From Megaustenia siamemsis (lineage: Eukaryota; Mollusca; Gastropoda; Stylommatophora; Ariophantidae), in contig JAVIAB010000073.1 of the NCBI GenBank assembly GCA_032433765.1, positions 67,078,205 through 67,142,204 of the forward strand: a stretch of 64,000 nt of DNA, in the 5' to 3' direction. Below the pieces are notes generated by a model. It worked only from the letters and a program-made list of their open reading frames with translations, made no database searches and was not told the origin of the DNA. Below, one piece after another: positions 27,401-42,400 of the stretch. Position numbers and translations under genes: made by a program. The number at the start of each line of letters is the position of its first letter. Position 1 is the first letter of the stretch.

Positions 27401-30400
27401 ATGTAACATTAGTTAATGCTGAGCCTGTGAGGGTATCCCACTAACATGTCTTCTTAAATGTCATATTTACTACATCTTGTTAAAGGAAGATTTCCATAGT
27501 TAGTTCCTTCTAGGCCAAAGGTTGCACATCATACAGAGGTGATAACTCTCCATGTTTGGTGATTCATTGCTGGCATGCTATAACTTGTAGGTCTTGTTTT
27601 TTTTATTAAGCTCATATTTAAGACCTCTATATTAATTGTCATTCTTAGAATTTCTTTAGGTACTCCTAGTTTTATTTTTTTAAAGATACTACTCAAAACT
27701 TACAAGTGGAGATCAAAGTTGAAGGAATACACCTGGAGACAGTTCAGAACTACAACTACCTTGGACATACTGTAACCAGTGATGGGAAATGTACAACTGA
27801 AATAAACAAAAGAATAGGAATGGCAAAAAGTAATTTTAATGCCATGAAAAATATACTAACATCAAAACAAATAACACCAGGGCACTAAGAATAGCAAAAT
27901 GTAATATCTTCTCAATATTCCTGTATGGTGCAGAAACATGGACATTAGACACGAAAACAGAACAGAAAATTGAAGCCTTTGAAATGTGGATTTACAAAAG
28001 AATAGGTAGAATTGGATGGAAAGAAAAGAAAACAAACGATGAAGTTTTAAAACAACTAAAAATAAAAAGAGAACTACTAAATACAATTAAGACAAGACAA
28101 ATGAGATTTTGGAACATGTTAAAAGACACAACAGTCTACTAAAAGTAATCTTGGAAGGGAAAATGCAATTTAAAAGAGGCAGACCAAGAGTAACATGGAT
28201 GAGTAACATCAAAAGATGGACAAATCAGCCTATGACAACCTGCACTATCAAAACAAGAGACAGAGCAGAATGATGCTCTATAGTAGCCAACCTTTGATGC
28301 GGAGACGGCACTCCATGATGACGAGTTTTATTTTGCGGCATTGTGCCCATATGAAGATCTGTCCAAGAGTCTTCTTTCGTTCATTCTGAGCACATTATGC
28401 ATATACTTCCAGCATCTTTTTCGTATATAGCTTGACACATATTCGTGGCTAGTGTTTTTCTGTTATGGTTTCATTTGTCTGTAAAGTTTCACCATTATGT
28501 GTTTAAGGTCTTTTGAGGCATTTATTTTTGAAGTCAGTTAAGTTTCTTTTCTAAAGCTTGAGTGGCTCTCCATCTCTTTCATCCATATTATAACACTAGT
28601 ATCACCCAATAGTTGAACAGTCTGTATTTCAGTGCTTGCTATGTATTTTTGAGCTCCAAACAATTGTACTTTTTACCATTGCCATTCTAAAGAAAGAAAA
28701 TAAAGAAATTTGAGGGAGGGGGATTGGGACACACTGCAGGTACTGTGTACAGACTGTGGTGAGACAAACTGCAGGTAATGTGCACAGACTGTGGTGAGAC
28801 AAACTGCAGGTAATGTGCAAAGACTGTGGTGAGACACTGCAGGTACTGTGTACAGACTATGGTGAGACACACTGCAGGTACTGTGTACAGACTGATGATA
28901 CTGGAAGGGTAACAGCAATGAATCATGAAAGGTTTTGGGTTGAGAGATTGTGGTGAGACACACTGTAGGTACTGTACACATGCTATGGTGATGAGAAACA
29001 CTGCAGGTACTGTGCACAGACTGTGATGAGACAAACTGTAGGTAATGTGCACAGACTGTGGTGAGACACACTGCAGGTACTGTGCACTGACTGTGGTGAG
29101 ACAAACTGTAGGTAATGTGCACAGACTGTGATGAGACACACTGCAGGTACTGTGCACAGACTGAGGTGAGACATACTGCAGGTACTGTGCACAGACTGGT
29201 GAGACACACTGCAGGTAATGTGCACAGACTGTGGTGAGACACACTATAGGTACTGTGCACAGACTGTGGTGAGACACACTGCAGGTACTGTGCATAGACT
29301 GTGGTGAGACACACTGCAGGTACTGTGTACAGACTGATGACACTGGAAGGGTAACAGCAATGAATCATGAAAGGTTTTGGGTTTCTGTCTTGTCTGCTGT
29401 TTTTGACTGAAAAGAGGGAAGGAAAAAAACTATAATGGTATGGCAGATACAAGAAACATTGGCCATGGAAGCTAAACAACTGCTGCAGATCTGTTCATTG
29501 TCAAGGACTAGCATGCGATATCTCATTCCTTTCTATTCTGTATTAATGATTAACATCATGATATGTTTTTGATAGTGTGAAATAATTGTTTTGTTACTAT
29601 TTCAGAGTCTTGCAAAATATGCTGAAGGAAATATTTTGTGCTCCGATCCACCTTTGTTTCTGAGGTTTATCAACTTACTCGTCAATGATGCTACATACCT
29701 TCTCGATGAAGCTCTCATGGTTTGTTGCAAGTTAATTCATGCTTTTTATTCTTTGCTCCTTTTGGGATACTGAACATGGCAAAATCATTTTAAGTGTTTC
29801 CTTATTGTAAATTGTGTTGCTGTTTGATGAAGGCAACATTATCATTAAATACAATAATTTTAGTGCTCATACCTTTATTCAGCTTTTATATTCCTTTAGA
29901 GGCTACTATCAACTATAAAAGAATTAACATTAAAATAATATGGACATACTGCAAGATCTACAGGTCTTGCTAAGACCATTTTGTAGGGCACAGACCAGAC
30001 AAAAGAAGACAAGGCAAACAGAGAAAGCAATGGGCAGACAACATCAGAATAGGATTAAGCTTTATCACAGCTCAGAAAGCAGTGATATGACAACATCGAG
30101 ATAGGATTAACCTTTATCAGAGCTCAGAAAGCAGTGATAAGACAACATCAAGATAGGATTAACCTTTATCAGAGCTCAGAAAGCAGTGATGAGACAACAT
30201 CGAGATAGGATTAACCTTTATCAGAGCTCAGAAAGCAGTGATGAGACAACATCGAGATATGATTAACCTTTATCACAGCTCAGAAAGCCAGTGATGAGAC
30301 AACATCGAGATAGGATTAACCTTTATCAGAGCTCAGAAAGCAGTGATGAGACAACATCGAGATAGGATTAACCTTTATCAGAGCTCAGAAAGCAGTGATG

Positions 30401-33400
30401 AGACAACATCGAGATAGGATTAACCTTAATCAGAGCTCAGAAAGCAGTGATGAGACAACATCGAGATAGGATTAACCTTTATCAGAGCTCAGAAAGCAGT
30501 GATGAGACAACATCGAGATAGGTTTAACCTTTATCAGAGCTCAGAAAGCAGTGATGAGACAACATCAAGATAGGATTAACCTTTATCAGAGCTCAGAAAG
30601 CAGTGATGAGACAACATCGAGATAGGATTAACCTTTATCAGAGCTCAGAAAGCAGTGATGAGACAACATCGAGATATGATTAACCTTTATCACAGCTCAG
30701 AAAGCCAGTGATGAGACAACATCGAGATAGGATTAACCTTTATCAGAGCTCAGAAAGCAGTGATGAGACAACATCGAGATAGGATTAACCTTTATCAGAG
30801 CTCAGAAAGCAGTGATGAGACAACATCGAGATAGGATTAACCTTAATCAGAGCTCAGAAAGCAGTGATGAGACAACATCGAGATAGGATTAACCTTTATC
30901 AGAGCTCAGAAAGCAGTGATGAGACAACATCGAGATAGGTTTAACCTTTATCAGAGCTCAGAAAGCAGTGATGAGACAACATCAAGATAGGATTAACCTT
31001 TATCAGAGCTCAGAAAGCAGTGATGAGACAACATCAAGATAGGATTAACCTTTATCAGAGCTCAGAAAGCAGTGATGAGACAACATCAAGATAGGATTAA
31101 CCTTTATCAGAGCTCAGAAAGTAGTGATGAGACAACATCGAGATAGGATTAACCTTAATCAGAGCTCAGAAAGCAGCTCTTGATCATGGAGGTTGGAAGA
31201 AAATTGTGAAGATGTCATCAAACGTGCCCCAATGACCAACAAGATTGCAGGACTAATGATTTAATTTTCTTTTGTCTAAATTGTTGTGCCTTGTGGTGTT
31301 TTGTATGGTAACTACAAAGTTTACATCTTCATGATCCATGCCAATCTTCAAAGGTTCCTTTATGTTCAGCCTACACAAAATGATTAGGGGTAAAGAATTA
31401 TAGGAAAACAAAATGGACAGGTCAGAAGTTTTGATATATTGACAATAGAACTGGTTGTAGATGAAACTTGATCATTAATACCACAGCTCATGATTATGAT
31501 GAAGATTATTATTATTTATATGTTCTTTAATTTGTATGTTTGCTTGCTTGCATTTATTTTGAGGTAATGAGGGTATGTTTTCTGTGCATTCGTGAGTGGG
31601 TTTGTTGGTTGGTTGGTTGAAATAGGTTTTAGGATGATCAAGTTAATAAAGAGATTTGTGTGTGTTCAGTAGACAAGCACCATGTTACCAGGGAAAAAAT
31701 TAATCTACAAAGTACTTATTAAATGACTTTTGTGGAGGACAATATTCTTGAAAGAGTTACTATTATTAGAGTTCCAGTATTTTCATTAAAAATCCAGAGA
31801 TTGTTGGAGTTAACTTATTCTCCCAGATTATGCTATTTTTTAACAAAAACTCAGATTTTTAAAAATATTTGAACTTACAATTTTAAAAAAAATATTAATA
31901 AATGTCTTTACCAGTTCATGGGCCAGATCAAGGAGAAGCAGACAGAGCGAGACAGGGGAGAGTGGAGTCGTTTGCCTGAAGCTCAGCGACATCAAGAAGA
32001 GGCAAATCTGCAGCAGATCTCTCGTCTTGCACAATACCACAATGTCATGGGCAGTTCAACAATTAGCACCCTGAAAACATTAACTGGGGAAATTCAGTCA
32101 ATTTTCTGTCATCCAACTTTTGTTGACAGGATAGCCAGCATGCTAAATTACTTTCTGTGTAGATTGGTAAGTAGAACTAGTTTGTGATGATGTTAAAAAC
32201 ATTTACTTTATATTGCTGAAAGTTATTAACCACGATTTTAGCACAAAAGCTATTATTATGATAAGTGTTTTTATTAGAAACTTAAAGACAGTACTGCAAC
32301 TATAGGTCAGTATAGATTTGTTTGTGATTAGGAAAAATAAATTGTCTATCAGTTAGTTATCAATATCTCAACTTTTTTCACATAATTGATAGCAAGAAAG
32401 TTGTCAGCTTGCTATACACGCAAGATTTATTCCTAAATGGAGAAAATAGCTTGAACAAATTTAATGAATGAAAACAGAAACACAATTTGTGGAAGATAAT
32501 AATGTTTTTAAAGACAGCATAGAGATAAATATATATAGAGACAAATATATATACTTTTGGGCATGCGTTAAAACTCAAGTTAGACTACATTGAAAAAAAA
32601 AGTGTTTTCCAATACAGTTTTTAATGGTAATTGCAGTCTAATAGAGCCTAGAAGATTTAGCCTGAAACTGAATGGATAGCGTCTCATCAAGAAGGTAAAA
32701 ATCACATGACCAACCAAATAGAGACTTGTGTGAGAGCTGATTTATTCATCCTAACTGTACTTACCTGGAATATTTTTGGTGGTGAAGGAGGAAATATTTA
32801 ATTCATATATAAGCTATGGGAAGTTAAAATCATGATTATCATACTATTTCAAAGAGAGTGGATTAGGACAACTTTTAACTAAATAATCTACTGAAATGCA
32901 ATGTGCTATACAAATACAGTGGAATATAAATAGTGCTATTCAAATTACAATTCTGAAGATGCTTATTTACAATTGTCTAGATCAAGGTCATGCTATTTTA
33001 CAAGAGTTGTTCAAGGTTGATTCAGATTTTTTTTTACATAAATAGTTGATAAATAGTCAGAGCATGATAAAACTGGCAGGGAACAAACATTCCATAATCC
33101 TTCTGGAAAATCCTATACTCGACATAACATATTTGATGTATGCACAGCAGTTACAGTGAACATGGTAGAACTCCATCTCCTTCAGAGTCCTGATTTAACT
33201 CCAAGTGATTATCATTTGGTGTGCTGTAGTACCGTCCATTTTTTCTAGAGAAATAAAAAATCATCACCAAATGCAGAATATAACATAAAAGTATCTGTCA
33301 CTGAGACCTAATAACTATTTGGCAAACCATGTTTTACAGGAGTATTTTCAATGTGTAGAAAGGAATGTGGCTTTCATCAACCATGTTTGGTGAGAAGCTA

Positions 33401-36400
33401 CAACAAATATAGTGAGATATCTTAGTTTGATGGAGTGATGAATGAATGAGAAGGATTAACATGTATGCTTATCACCAGTTGTTGGGGGGGGGGGCAAAAA
33501 TAGAATGAACTTGATGGCCTGCTCTGAGTTCATTATGGACAATTATTTGATGGCCTGCTCTGAGTTCATTATGGACAATTATTTGATGGCCTGCTCTGAG
33601 TTCATTATGGACAATTATTTGATGGCCTGCTCTGAGTTCATTATGGACAATTATTTGATGGCCTGCTCTGAGTTCATTATGGACAATTATTTGATGACCT
33701 GCTCTGAGTTCATTATGGACAATTATTTGATGGCCTGCTCTGAGTTCATTATGGACAATTATTTGATGGCCTGCTCTGAGTTCATTATGGACAATTATTT
33801 GATGGCCTGCTCTGAGTTCATTATGGACAATTATTGTAAACAAAAACATGAACATATGAGTTAATGAAGAGAAGATGGATCAAGTGATTGGTGGGGGGGG
33901 AGAGAGGGAACTTGCTTTTCATGCACAATTCATTGATTCATTCTCTGGGTGCTGTCTCCACATTGAAGAGTAGCTATCATAGAGCACCATTTTACTCTGT
34001 CTCTGGTCTTGATTGTTCATAATATCATAGGTTCATCTGTGCATCTTTTGATGTTATCAGTCCACTTTAATCTTAGTGTGCCTCTGCCTCATCTACCTTG
34101 TACCTTCACTTCCAAGATGAATTTTATTAGGGTAAACAATATGGGATACAAAAAGTTCACCAAACGAAACAAAAAATTGTCCTGTGGTCAGAGAAGGAAA
34201 ATTATCCAAGGGTACTGAAATGTGCTTCCCCATAAAGATGTGCCCAATAGAAGTGAAGGCCCTGTACTCCCCTATGGTAGTAATCGTTGAACTTATATAT
34301 GGTAGTAATTAAATAGTAGAAATTAAAAATGGTAGTAAAAGTTGATATCTTGAGAAATACACTTAGGATGACATGTGCAAAAACCACATGGTTTAAAAAC
34401 TATAGAAAAGGTTAAGTAAAACATTTTTTGATGATATCTTAAGTCTTTCCGTACGGAAGCTTTTTATCGACGCAACGAAAGAGATTTCAGAAACAAAATT
34501 TTTGACGGACATTATGGTTTTAAAACATCAATCTACATGCTTCATATTTATCTAACACATAACATATTGTATATGAATTTTAAGATAATTGAACAAGGAA
34601 TCAGATTCCACCAATGCCAAGATGATACAAGACATGTAAATAGAAAAATTGGAGATAAACGACCAACAACAAAAAATTGAAACATCAATTTCAAACCACA
34701 ATTGACAGACAACTTACCATCATAAAGATCTGGTCATAGTAATCCAATATGAATTATTTTGTGAAAAAAAACAGATAGCAATATGTCTTTAAGCAGCCAT
34801 GAAAGTTTGGTTGATGTAGCATAAACAATAACTGATATTTTGTCATCCACAATCACAACAAGTGACAAAAATGAAATTTCAACTTTTTTTTGGGAAAAAA
34901 TCACTATATACACAATATTGACACTTTTTTTTCAATTAAACAAAAAACACTTTCTCCATATATTCTCCATGAAATGCCTTGAAGCATTTGGATGAAGATG
35001 TGGTTTCATTTCACATCCTGAACAGAAAAAAATGAGTCCGTGCACGCTTTGTGCTAAAAATCCATATCTGGATCACTGTCATCACCATTGTTGTTATCAA
35101 CACTTACAGTGTCTGAACTATCATCGGAATCATCCAGAAAAATTAATTGACAAGCTTCTTCAGCCGTCATAAACTGACTTTTAGCATTACAATCACTGCT
35201 ACTGAAAGCCATTTTGATCAGCTGATTTCTGTTTACGCTTTTTTTTTACAATAAACACTAAATCCAAATGAAAAAATCACACGTTAGAGTACGTCTTTCA
35301 ACTTGAACCTCATGGGGAAGAAGGAAAGAACTCTCCAGTGAAGGAATCTATATAAAATAGTCAATCTAAAATATAGGAATACAGTTTGTTGACGGTTTAC
35401 ACGAAACAAATTAATCGTGGCGCACTATGCGGCTGAACGTACGCAACTGAAATGGATTTGACGCACCATACGGCGGAACGTATGGAAAGAGTTAATCAAT
35501 AAAATGCTGAATTTTTTTTGTCCACACAGGTCGGTCCAAAACAGAAAGAATTCACTGTGAAAGACAAGGAGAACTATGACTTCAAACCTCAAGAGACAGT
35601 GTTGAATATTTCTGCTATTTATCTCAACTTACAGAGCAGCGATCTATTCTGCCAGGCAGTATTCCAGGATCAGCGATCCTACACTCCAGATTTGTTTAAA
35701 CAGGTACACAATGTTCTGTCTGTATCACAGTCTGTTCCTATGCTTCTATTGCATTATGATCTAAAAGATAGTGACTATAAAGTAACATAAATGTATAAAG
35801 TTACACAGTTTAGCTGCTTTATTGCAGCCAGCTCTTAACAAATGATAAATTTGTGAGTTTTGTTACCAGAAATGTATCATCATTTATGTTTCTCAGGACA
35901 GCTGTCTTCCACAAATGTAGTGGGATGTTTTTGGAAATAAAGTCTTAATAGTTCCGTCTAATCCATCTAATTAACCAGTTGACTCCTGAAGCAACATAAT
36001 GTGATCATATACACACACCTAGAGTAACAAAAACTCATTTTTTATATTTCTTTTTTTTTAATACTAATTTTGTTCTTTTCTAATGAATTTCTGATGATGA
36101 CAAGCTTTATCATATTTTGTGCAAATGGCAAGCTTTATTTTTCTGTTTACTGCATTTAGATTAAGTATTAATTGTATTTTTTATACACATTTTACAACTT
36201 TTGATTATTGATTCATCATCATCGAGTGCCGTCTCCACATTGAAGGTTGGCTACCATGGAGGGTCATTCCTGCTCAGTCTCTTGCTTTGATAGTGACGAT
36301 AGTGTCATAGGCTGACTTGTCCATCATTTGATGTTACTTGTCTATGTTAGTCTTGTCTGCCTCTGCCTTCTTTACCTTGTATTTTCCCTTACAAGATTAC

Positions 36401-39400
36401 TTTTAGTAGGCTGCTGTCTTTTAACGTGCCCAAAATATCTCATTTGTCTTGTTTGAATTGTTTAGTAGCTCTCTTTTCATTTTTAGTTGTTTTAAGACTT
36501 CATTTGTTTTCTTTTCTTTCCATCCAATCCTTCCTATTCTTCTACAAATCCACACTTCAAAGGCTTCAATTCTCTGTTCTGTTTTCTTGTGTAATGTCCA
36601 TGTTTCTACACCATAGAAAGGAATGTTGAGAAGATATAACATTTTGCTATTCTTAGTTTCAGCCCTGGTGTTATTTATTTTGATGGTTCATCATATCAAT
36701 TTTGTTGTTAACTGTTAACCATGCTGTGACACCAAGCTGTCAAGTAACTTCACTCTTTGTTGTCCTTGATCTCTTTTTTCTCTGTATATTGCCAGCTGTA
36801 ACCAAGTATTCCAATTTTCCTCTTCTCATGAAGTGTCCAGAAAATGTGGATTATTTTTTTTTCAGATGTTTGTGCTCTAATGTGTTGTGTTCACAAATGT
36901 TTGTCATTGTTTAAAAAAATGATATTTCAGCATTTGTGAAGTAAAAGTTTTTGAAAATACACATTTATATCATCATCAACCTTATGTCACAATTTTGTTG
37001 TAATTAGGAAAGATTTTTGCTTTTTCAGGATACATAAATATATCTTAATCCTCACTTGGTTACTATTTATGAATTTTACAGATCATGTTGTGGCAGCCTT
37101 AATCTGGCCGTTCAAAATAGCGCATTTCACATTTCTTTTAAGAAAGTCCTGAATAAACTTGCACATAATGAACATGAATTTCTGAATGCACTGTAATACG
37201 ATGTCAGTGCCTTGTTTCCTGATTCTTTGTTGCTGTATTCAGAGGCATTTCATAACTCAACATTTTTTGTTTCATTGGAATGGCAATGAAACTCAGAATT
37301 GTTACTCTCAGGAACATTACATTGAAATTATATATATTTTATACATTTGAGGTTAAACAATGAAAAATGTTTCATGGTATTTCACACCAGAATAAAAGAA
37401 CAAAACATGCTCTCTGTATTAGTGACCAAACATTATCAGGATGGCTGAATGATGATTGCAATGTTTCTATAGATACAAAAAGAGGGCTAGCGTGGAAATA
37501 TAAATTTAATAACTTTGACAAAGAAGTGATTAAATGAGAGGTTTATAGATTTTTGGATGGCAAAGAATTATTGGTGCTAGAGAAATTGAAAATTTGACTT
37601 TGACAGAACCATGACATTGACATATCCAAGACCACTCAATGAAAAATTATAAGAACTTTTGTCTTAACATCAAAAGCATACAGGCGGTAGAAATGTCATT
37701 TGGGGGACTGGTTGGTCTTGAGGTAAGATGCCGACCTCGAGACAGTGAGGTTGTGGGTTCAAATCCAGATTGCACCCAATCTGGATTTTTATTTATGATT
37801 TCTCTCTGCGGCAACCAACCCTGGTCTCTGCAGCTAGGCCCGGCTTGAAATGTCAATTACTCATCGACTGAAAAAATATGAGTACCTCCGAAGACGGAGT
37901 TATCTGCCTGTGCGGTGAGGGATTCCTGTGCACACGGCTGCCAGGGAAAAATGGATTAACACGCAAAATTCAGTTCCTAGTCTCTAGGGACTTCATCAGA
38001 GGTAAAAGCTGGCGAACGAAAAAAAAATGTCATTTGTGAAAGACCTCACCTAGTGGCTTTGAGAAGTAGATATTTACAACAAATGAGGGAATTGCTTAAT
38101 GAAAATTACAATATTGTTTATATTGATGAAATATGAATAGATACACACTTTAACTAATGCAAAGGAATGGCAAACTGTGGATGGAACACAGTAAAGAGAT
38201 TTGTAGCAACGGTCAACGTTTGATAATAGCCCATGCAGGTAGCAGAAGAAATGGATTGTTGGAAAACTCATGTTTGTTTCAAAATCTAATCAGGATTATT
38301 ATACTGAGATGAGTGGTCACATTTTTAGAAATTGAATTGAGGGAATTGTAATTCCATTATTGGATGGACCCATATATCTAGTAATGGACAATACTGCCTA
38401 TCATAATACTGTTGCAATGAAAGACAAGATCCTACTAAATATGAGATTAAAATGTGGCTAACAATGGAGCATATTTCCTTTACACAAATGCACATGAAGC
38501 CTGAACTGTTGTCACTTGTCACAAAATTAGGACAAAGGTTTTCCAGATTGACAAAATAATACAGGAGCATGGTCATAATTGATTATGATTACCACAGTAC
38601 CATTCATGTTTAAATCCAGTTGTATTAGTTTGGGCAAGGGGTAAGGGTAAAGTGTCATGTAAAAACACTACCATCAAACATTCAGATGTACAGAAGATTG
38701 CTTATACTGCCTTCTCAGACATGGACAAACGATATGAACCACTTGTACTGCTCACTGATCTTGAAGTTTATGTGGATTTAGCATGGGTGCATGGAGATTA
38801 TGCTGCTCATTGTGGCGACCTAGAAGTGTCCATTTTGAGCTGCACACCATTTATCCAGAACACTGCACATTCAAAAAAATAGTATGAATGGAAAAACATG
38901 TCATTTTGAGAGAACACAACACATTCGGTGAAGCACTGTGATAAATTGGAATGAACACTTTGTTGGCTTCTGGAATGGGGGCTGAACAGAATGCTCCACC
39001 TGCAGTAAAGCCATTGTGTTCTAAAGTCAAAGGATCAAATGTGAGGACCATGTAATGAAAGAGTAAGAAGATTGTTGGTTGAAAGATGGTTTGTCCTTCA
39101 TTCAACCAGTGATCAATTTGTTCACCTCATTCAATTCTGAATAGGCTGACTTGATTCTATCTATAAATACTTCAGACATACACATGTTAATATTTCATTA
39201 AAGAGATGGGTGTTGAATAAAAAATAACACTGGATATTTAGGTAGGTGGAACACACAACTTTTCAATTTATTTAGTCTGAGTGATTACTCTAGTATTTAC
39301 TCTGAGTGATTAAAGGCACGTGTGGTGATATCTACTGATGAACAGTTGCACCTCTGGTTTGTTAAATAGAATAAACATACTGTCATAGTGTACACATACA

Positions 39401-42400
39401 AGTGTTGGTACACCAATAATTAAGAAACTGATCAGAATAACAAAGAAAATGACTGTTTTTATAATTATGTGCAGCTTACATAACATTTGTGATTAAAATA
39501 TTAGGGTTGAAACAAAATTAAGACCGTGTGTAAAAAAAAAAAAAGTTTCTAGAGCGCAGCCATTGTCTCTACAATTGAGATCCTCTGCCAGTTATCACAG
39601 AATGGGGACCATAACGGACACTGCTTGTCACTCCTTCCACAACACCATTTACCACCAGCACCCTTGGCTTCACCTAACCCTGATAAGGGGAGCTAAATAG
39701 GTACTCCACCATGCCCAAGGTTGTCCCTTAGACTGGTGGAGGAAAGGTGCTGTTTAACTCCTTGTTTGGTAGGAACCGACCCTACTAACCAATTAAACTA
39801 CTTCTGCAAAATGCTCCAATCTGACATTCTCCCTCTAAAGTGTGCCGCTTCAAAGGTAAGGGCATTGAGTCCTAAGTTCTCCCTCTAAAATGTGGCACTT
39901 CAAAGATAAAAGGTTTTGAGCACTATTTTTTTTAACTGAAATCACATGTTGGACATCTGTCATAGGATCCTCAAGCAAGCATTGAGGTTGACAGTGACTT
40001 TGAACTCACAATTCCACACACGCATATTACATGTCTTGGAAAGACCCTGTCTTTTTGATGTTCCATAGTTTTCTATGTTGCACGTAGTCAAAGGCCTTGC
40101 TGTAAACTATGAAACATCTGTGCAGTTCTACATTATGTTCCCTACACTTTTCAAAGATGTTTCTCTGACACCATTTCCTTTAACATAATGTAACTATAGT
40201 TAATAACAGTGATTCTGTGCATGTTGACAGGCATGTCAGGTGTTGGAAAGGATTGGAAGCTCCCCTCAAACTATCCTTGAATTCATGCAGCTTGATGACA
40301 AGATTAAAGTAAGTCACATTTGATGTACAGGGTGGGCAACTGAAAACTGACCTTCTGCATATAGCCACCCATGCAGCAAAGAAATGAAAATACTAATACC
40401 ACAGGCTATCTGAGACTGGCTCATTTTAAGTTGCTTACCCATTACTTTCTTATTGACTTAGTACTTGTTCTTACTTCACTTGGTTAGCTATCTCCATTGT
40501 GAATTTGTTGCTTGACATCCTTTGAGGTTTAGGGACGAAAAAGTGTTTATTTGCACAAATTAAAAATAGGAGTTCATCACCTTCATAATTGTTCACTAAT
40601 CCTTCGTTACTAAACCACTGCACTATTTCATTCCAAGACAAGGAGAATAATTCCAACTAATTAGCTATATCTTCTTCTTCTTCTACCTTTCAGCTCCCTG
40701 TGGAGCATAGGTCTTCAACAAACACTTTCCAAGCCGTTCTGTTTCTTGCCATTCTTTTAAGATCATTCCATGTCTACCCCATCATCTTCATCTCTGCTTC
40801 CATCTGTTTTCTCCAAAAATTCCTTGGTCTTCCTTTTTTTGTCTTTTTGCCTGGGGTTTCGTAAAAAGGGCCTGTTGTATAATACTCTCAGTTGGCTTCC
40901 GCACCTTGTGTCCTGTCCAGCACCATCGTTTTCACTGTATCTCTTTATCCACTGGTATTTGATTGGTACATTTCCATAAATAATTAGCTATTGGTTGGTT
41001 CTATTGGTTATGGAAGGCCTCGGTATCACTGCAAACGAATTAAAATCCATAATCGCTCAACCGCCTATGCCAGTGGAATCATCCGAATTACTAACTCATC
41101 TCCCAAACAAAGAAAGGTAACTGTAGTCCCCATCATAGCAGTCTCAGCACACGCCAAAAGACATAAGGCGAAACTGCGCAGAAAGTGAACACAGCCAACT
41201 GTTCCATGTCATACAATATCATCATTCATCATAAACAATTGGAATATCGAAACATGATCAAAACGAATGAGACATACAGCTCTCGGTGTGCACAGAGCAC
41301 TTAACTCAGTAGCTCCTGCAACAAGCTGGACTTGGAATATGAGGAAACTGCAACAAGGAACACTTTTCAGACATAGCCTTCAATGGTTCCTGCCGTCTAT
41401 CCACCATATACCGGAAGTTCACGTCCTCCCGAAAATGATGATCGTCATATTGAGAACAAAAAATGTATAGCGCTTGATGATGTTAGGACATCTTTCTTGA
41501 CTCCAACCGAACATATAAACACACAATCGTCGAAATTATCCCCGTCACACATCAAACAACAGACCCTACGGTTAGCATACAACGAACGAAACACGGTGCA
41601 AATTCCCGAAAGAGGAAAATCTTCGGTCGACTTGACGAAGCAGTCCACATTAATGCGTTTCAGCATGTAAATAACTTGCGTCAAACAATTCCAATGTCGG
41701 ATAGATATGTAGAATAGAAATGAGAAAGAGAGTTTATCATTGCTATATAGAACCAATTCTGATCTACAGAAGCGAATCATGGACAGTAGACAAACAAATG
41801 AAAAGACGATTAAAGGCCACAGAGATGGGATTTCTCAGAAGAATGTTGAAAGTCCCCTGGACAGCTAAAAAGACCAATGAGGAAGTTCTCAAAGAGGCCA
41901 ACACAAAAAGGCAGCTCCTAAAAAATATCAGAATGAAACAATCAACATTTTTTGGGCACATCATGAGAAGAGGAAAGTTGGAATACTTGGTTACAACTGG
42001 CAAAATAAAAGGAAAGAGAGATCGCGGATGACAAAGAGAGAAAATACTGGATAGCTTGATGTCATGGCATGGAAAACAGTCAACAACAGAACTGATACGA
42101 TAGAGGATTGTGGAAGGACATTATCACCTACGCCAACCGGTATGGTACATGTTGATGATGATGAGTACAGTATCATCAGCATATCTTAGGTTATTGATTA
42201 TCTTTCCATTAATTTGTAGGCCTGGCATCTCTATGATGTTTTTAAAGATTTGTTCATTGTATAGATTGAACAAGCTTAGTGATAGGATGCATCCCTGTCT
42301 TACTCCTCTTTTTATATCAATGGGTGTAGAATTCTCTTTGTTACATTTTATTATCGCTGTTTGCTCCCAGTATAGATTACATATTAGTCGTATGTCCATG

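Noticed and set aside
28673..29479. 268-codon minus-strand frame with VPAVCLTT repeats
   Set aside because: It is a translation of a 36-bp minisatellite whose period is a multiple of three. There are no domain, start context or splice signals.
33472..33864. 119- and 127-codon repetitive frames on both strands
   Set aside because: Both come from the same 36-bp tandem repeat. Frames open on both strands point to periodicity, not coding.
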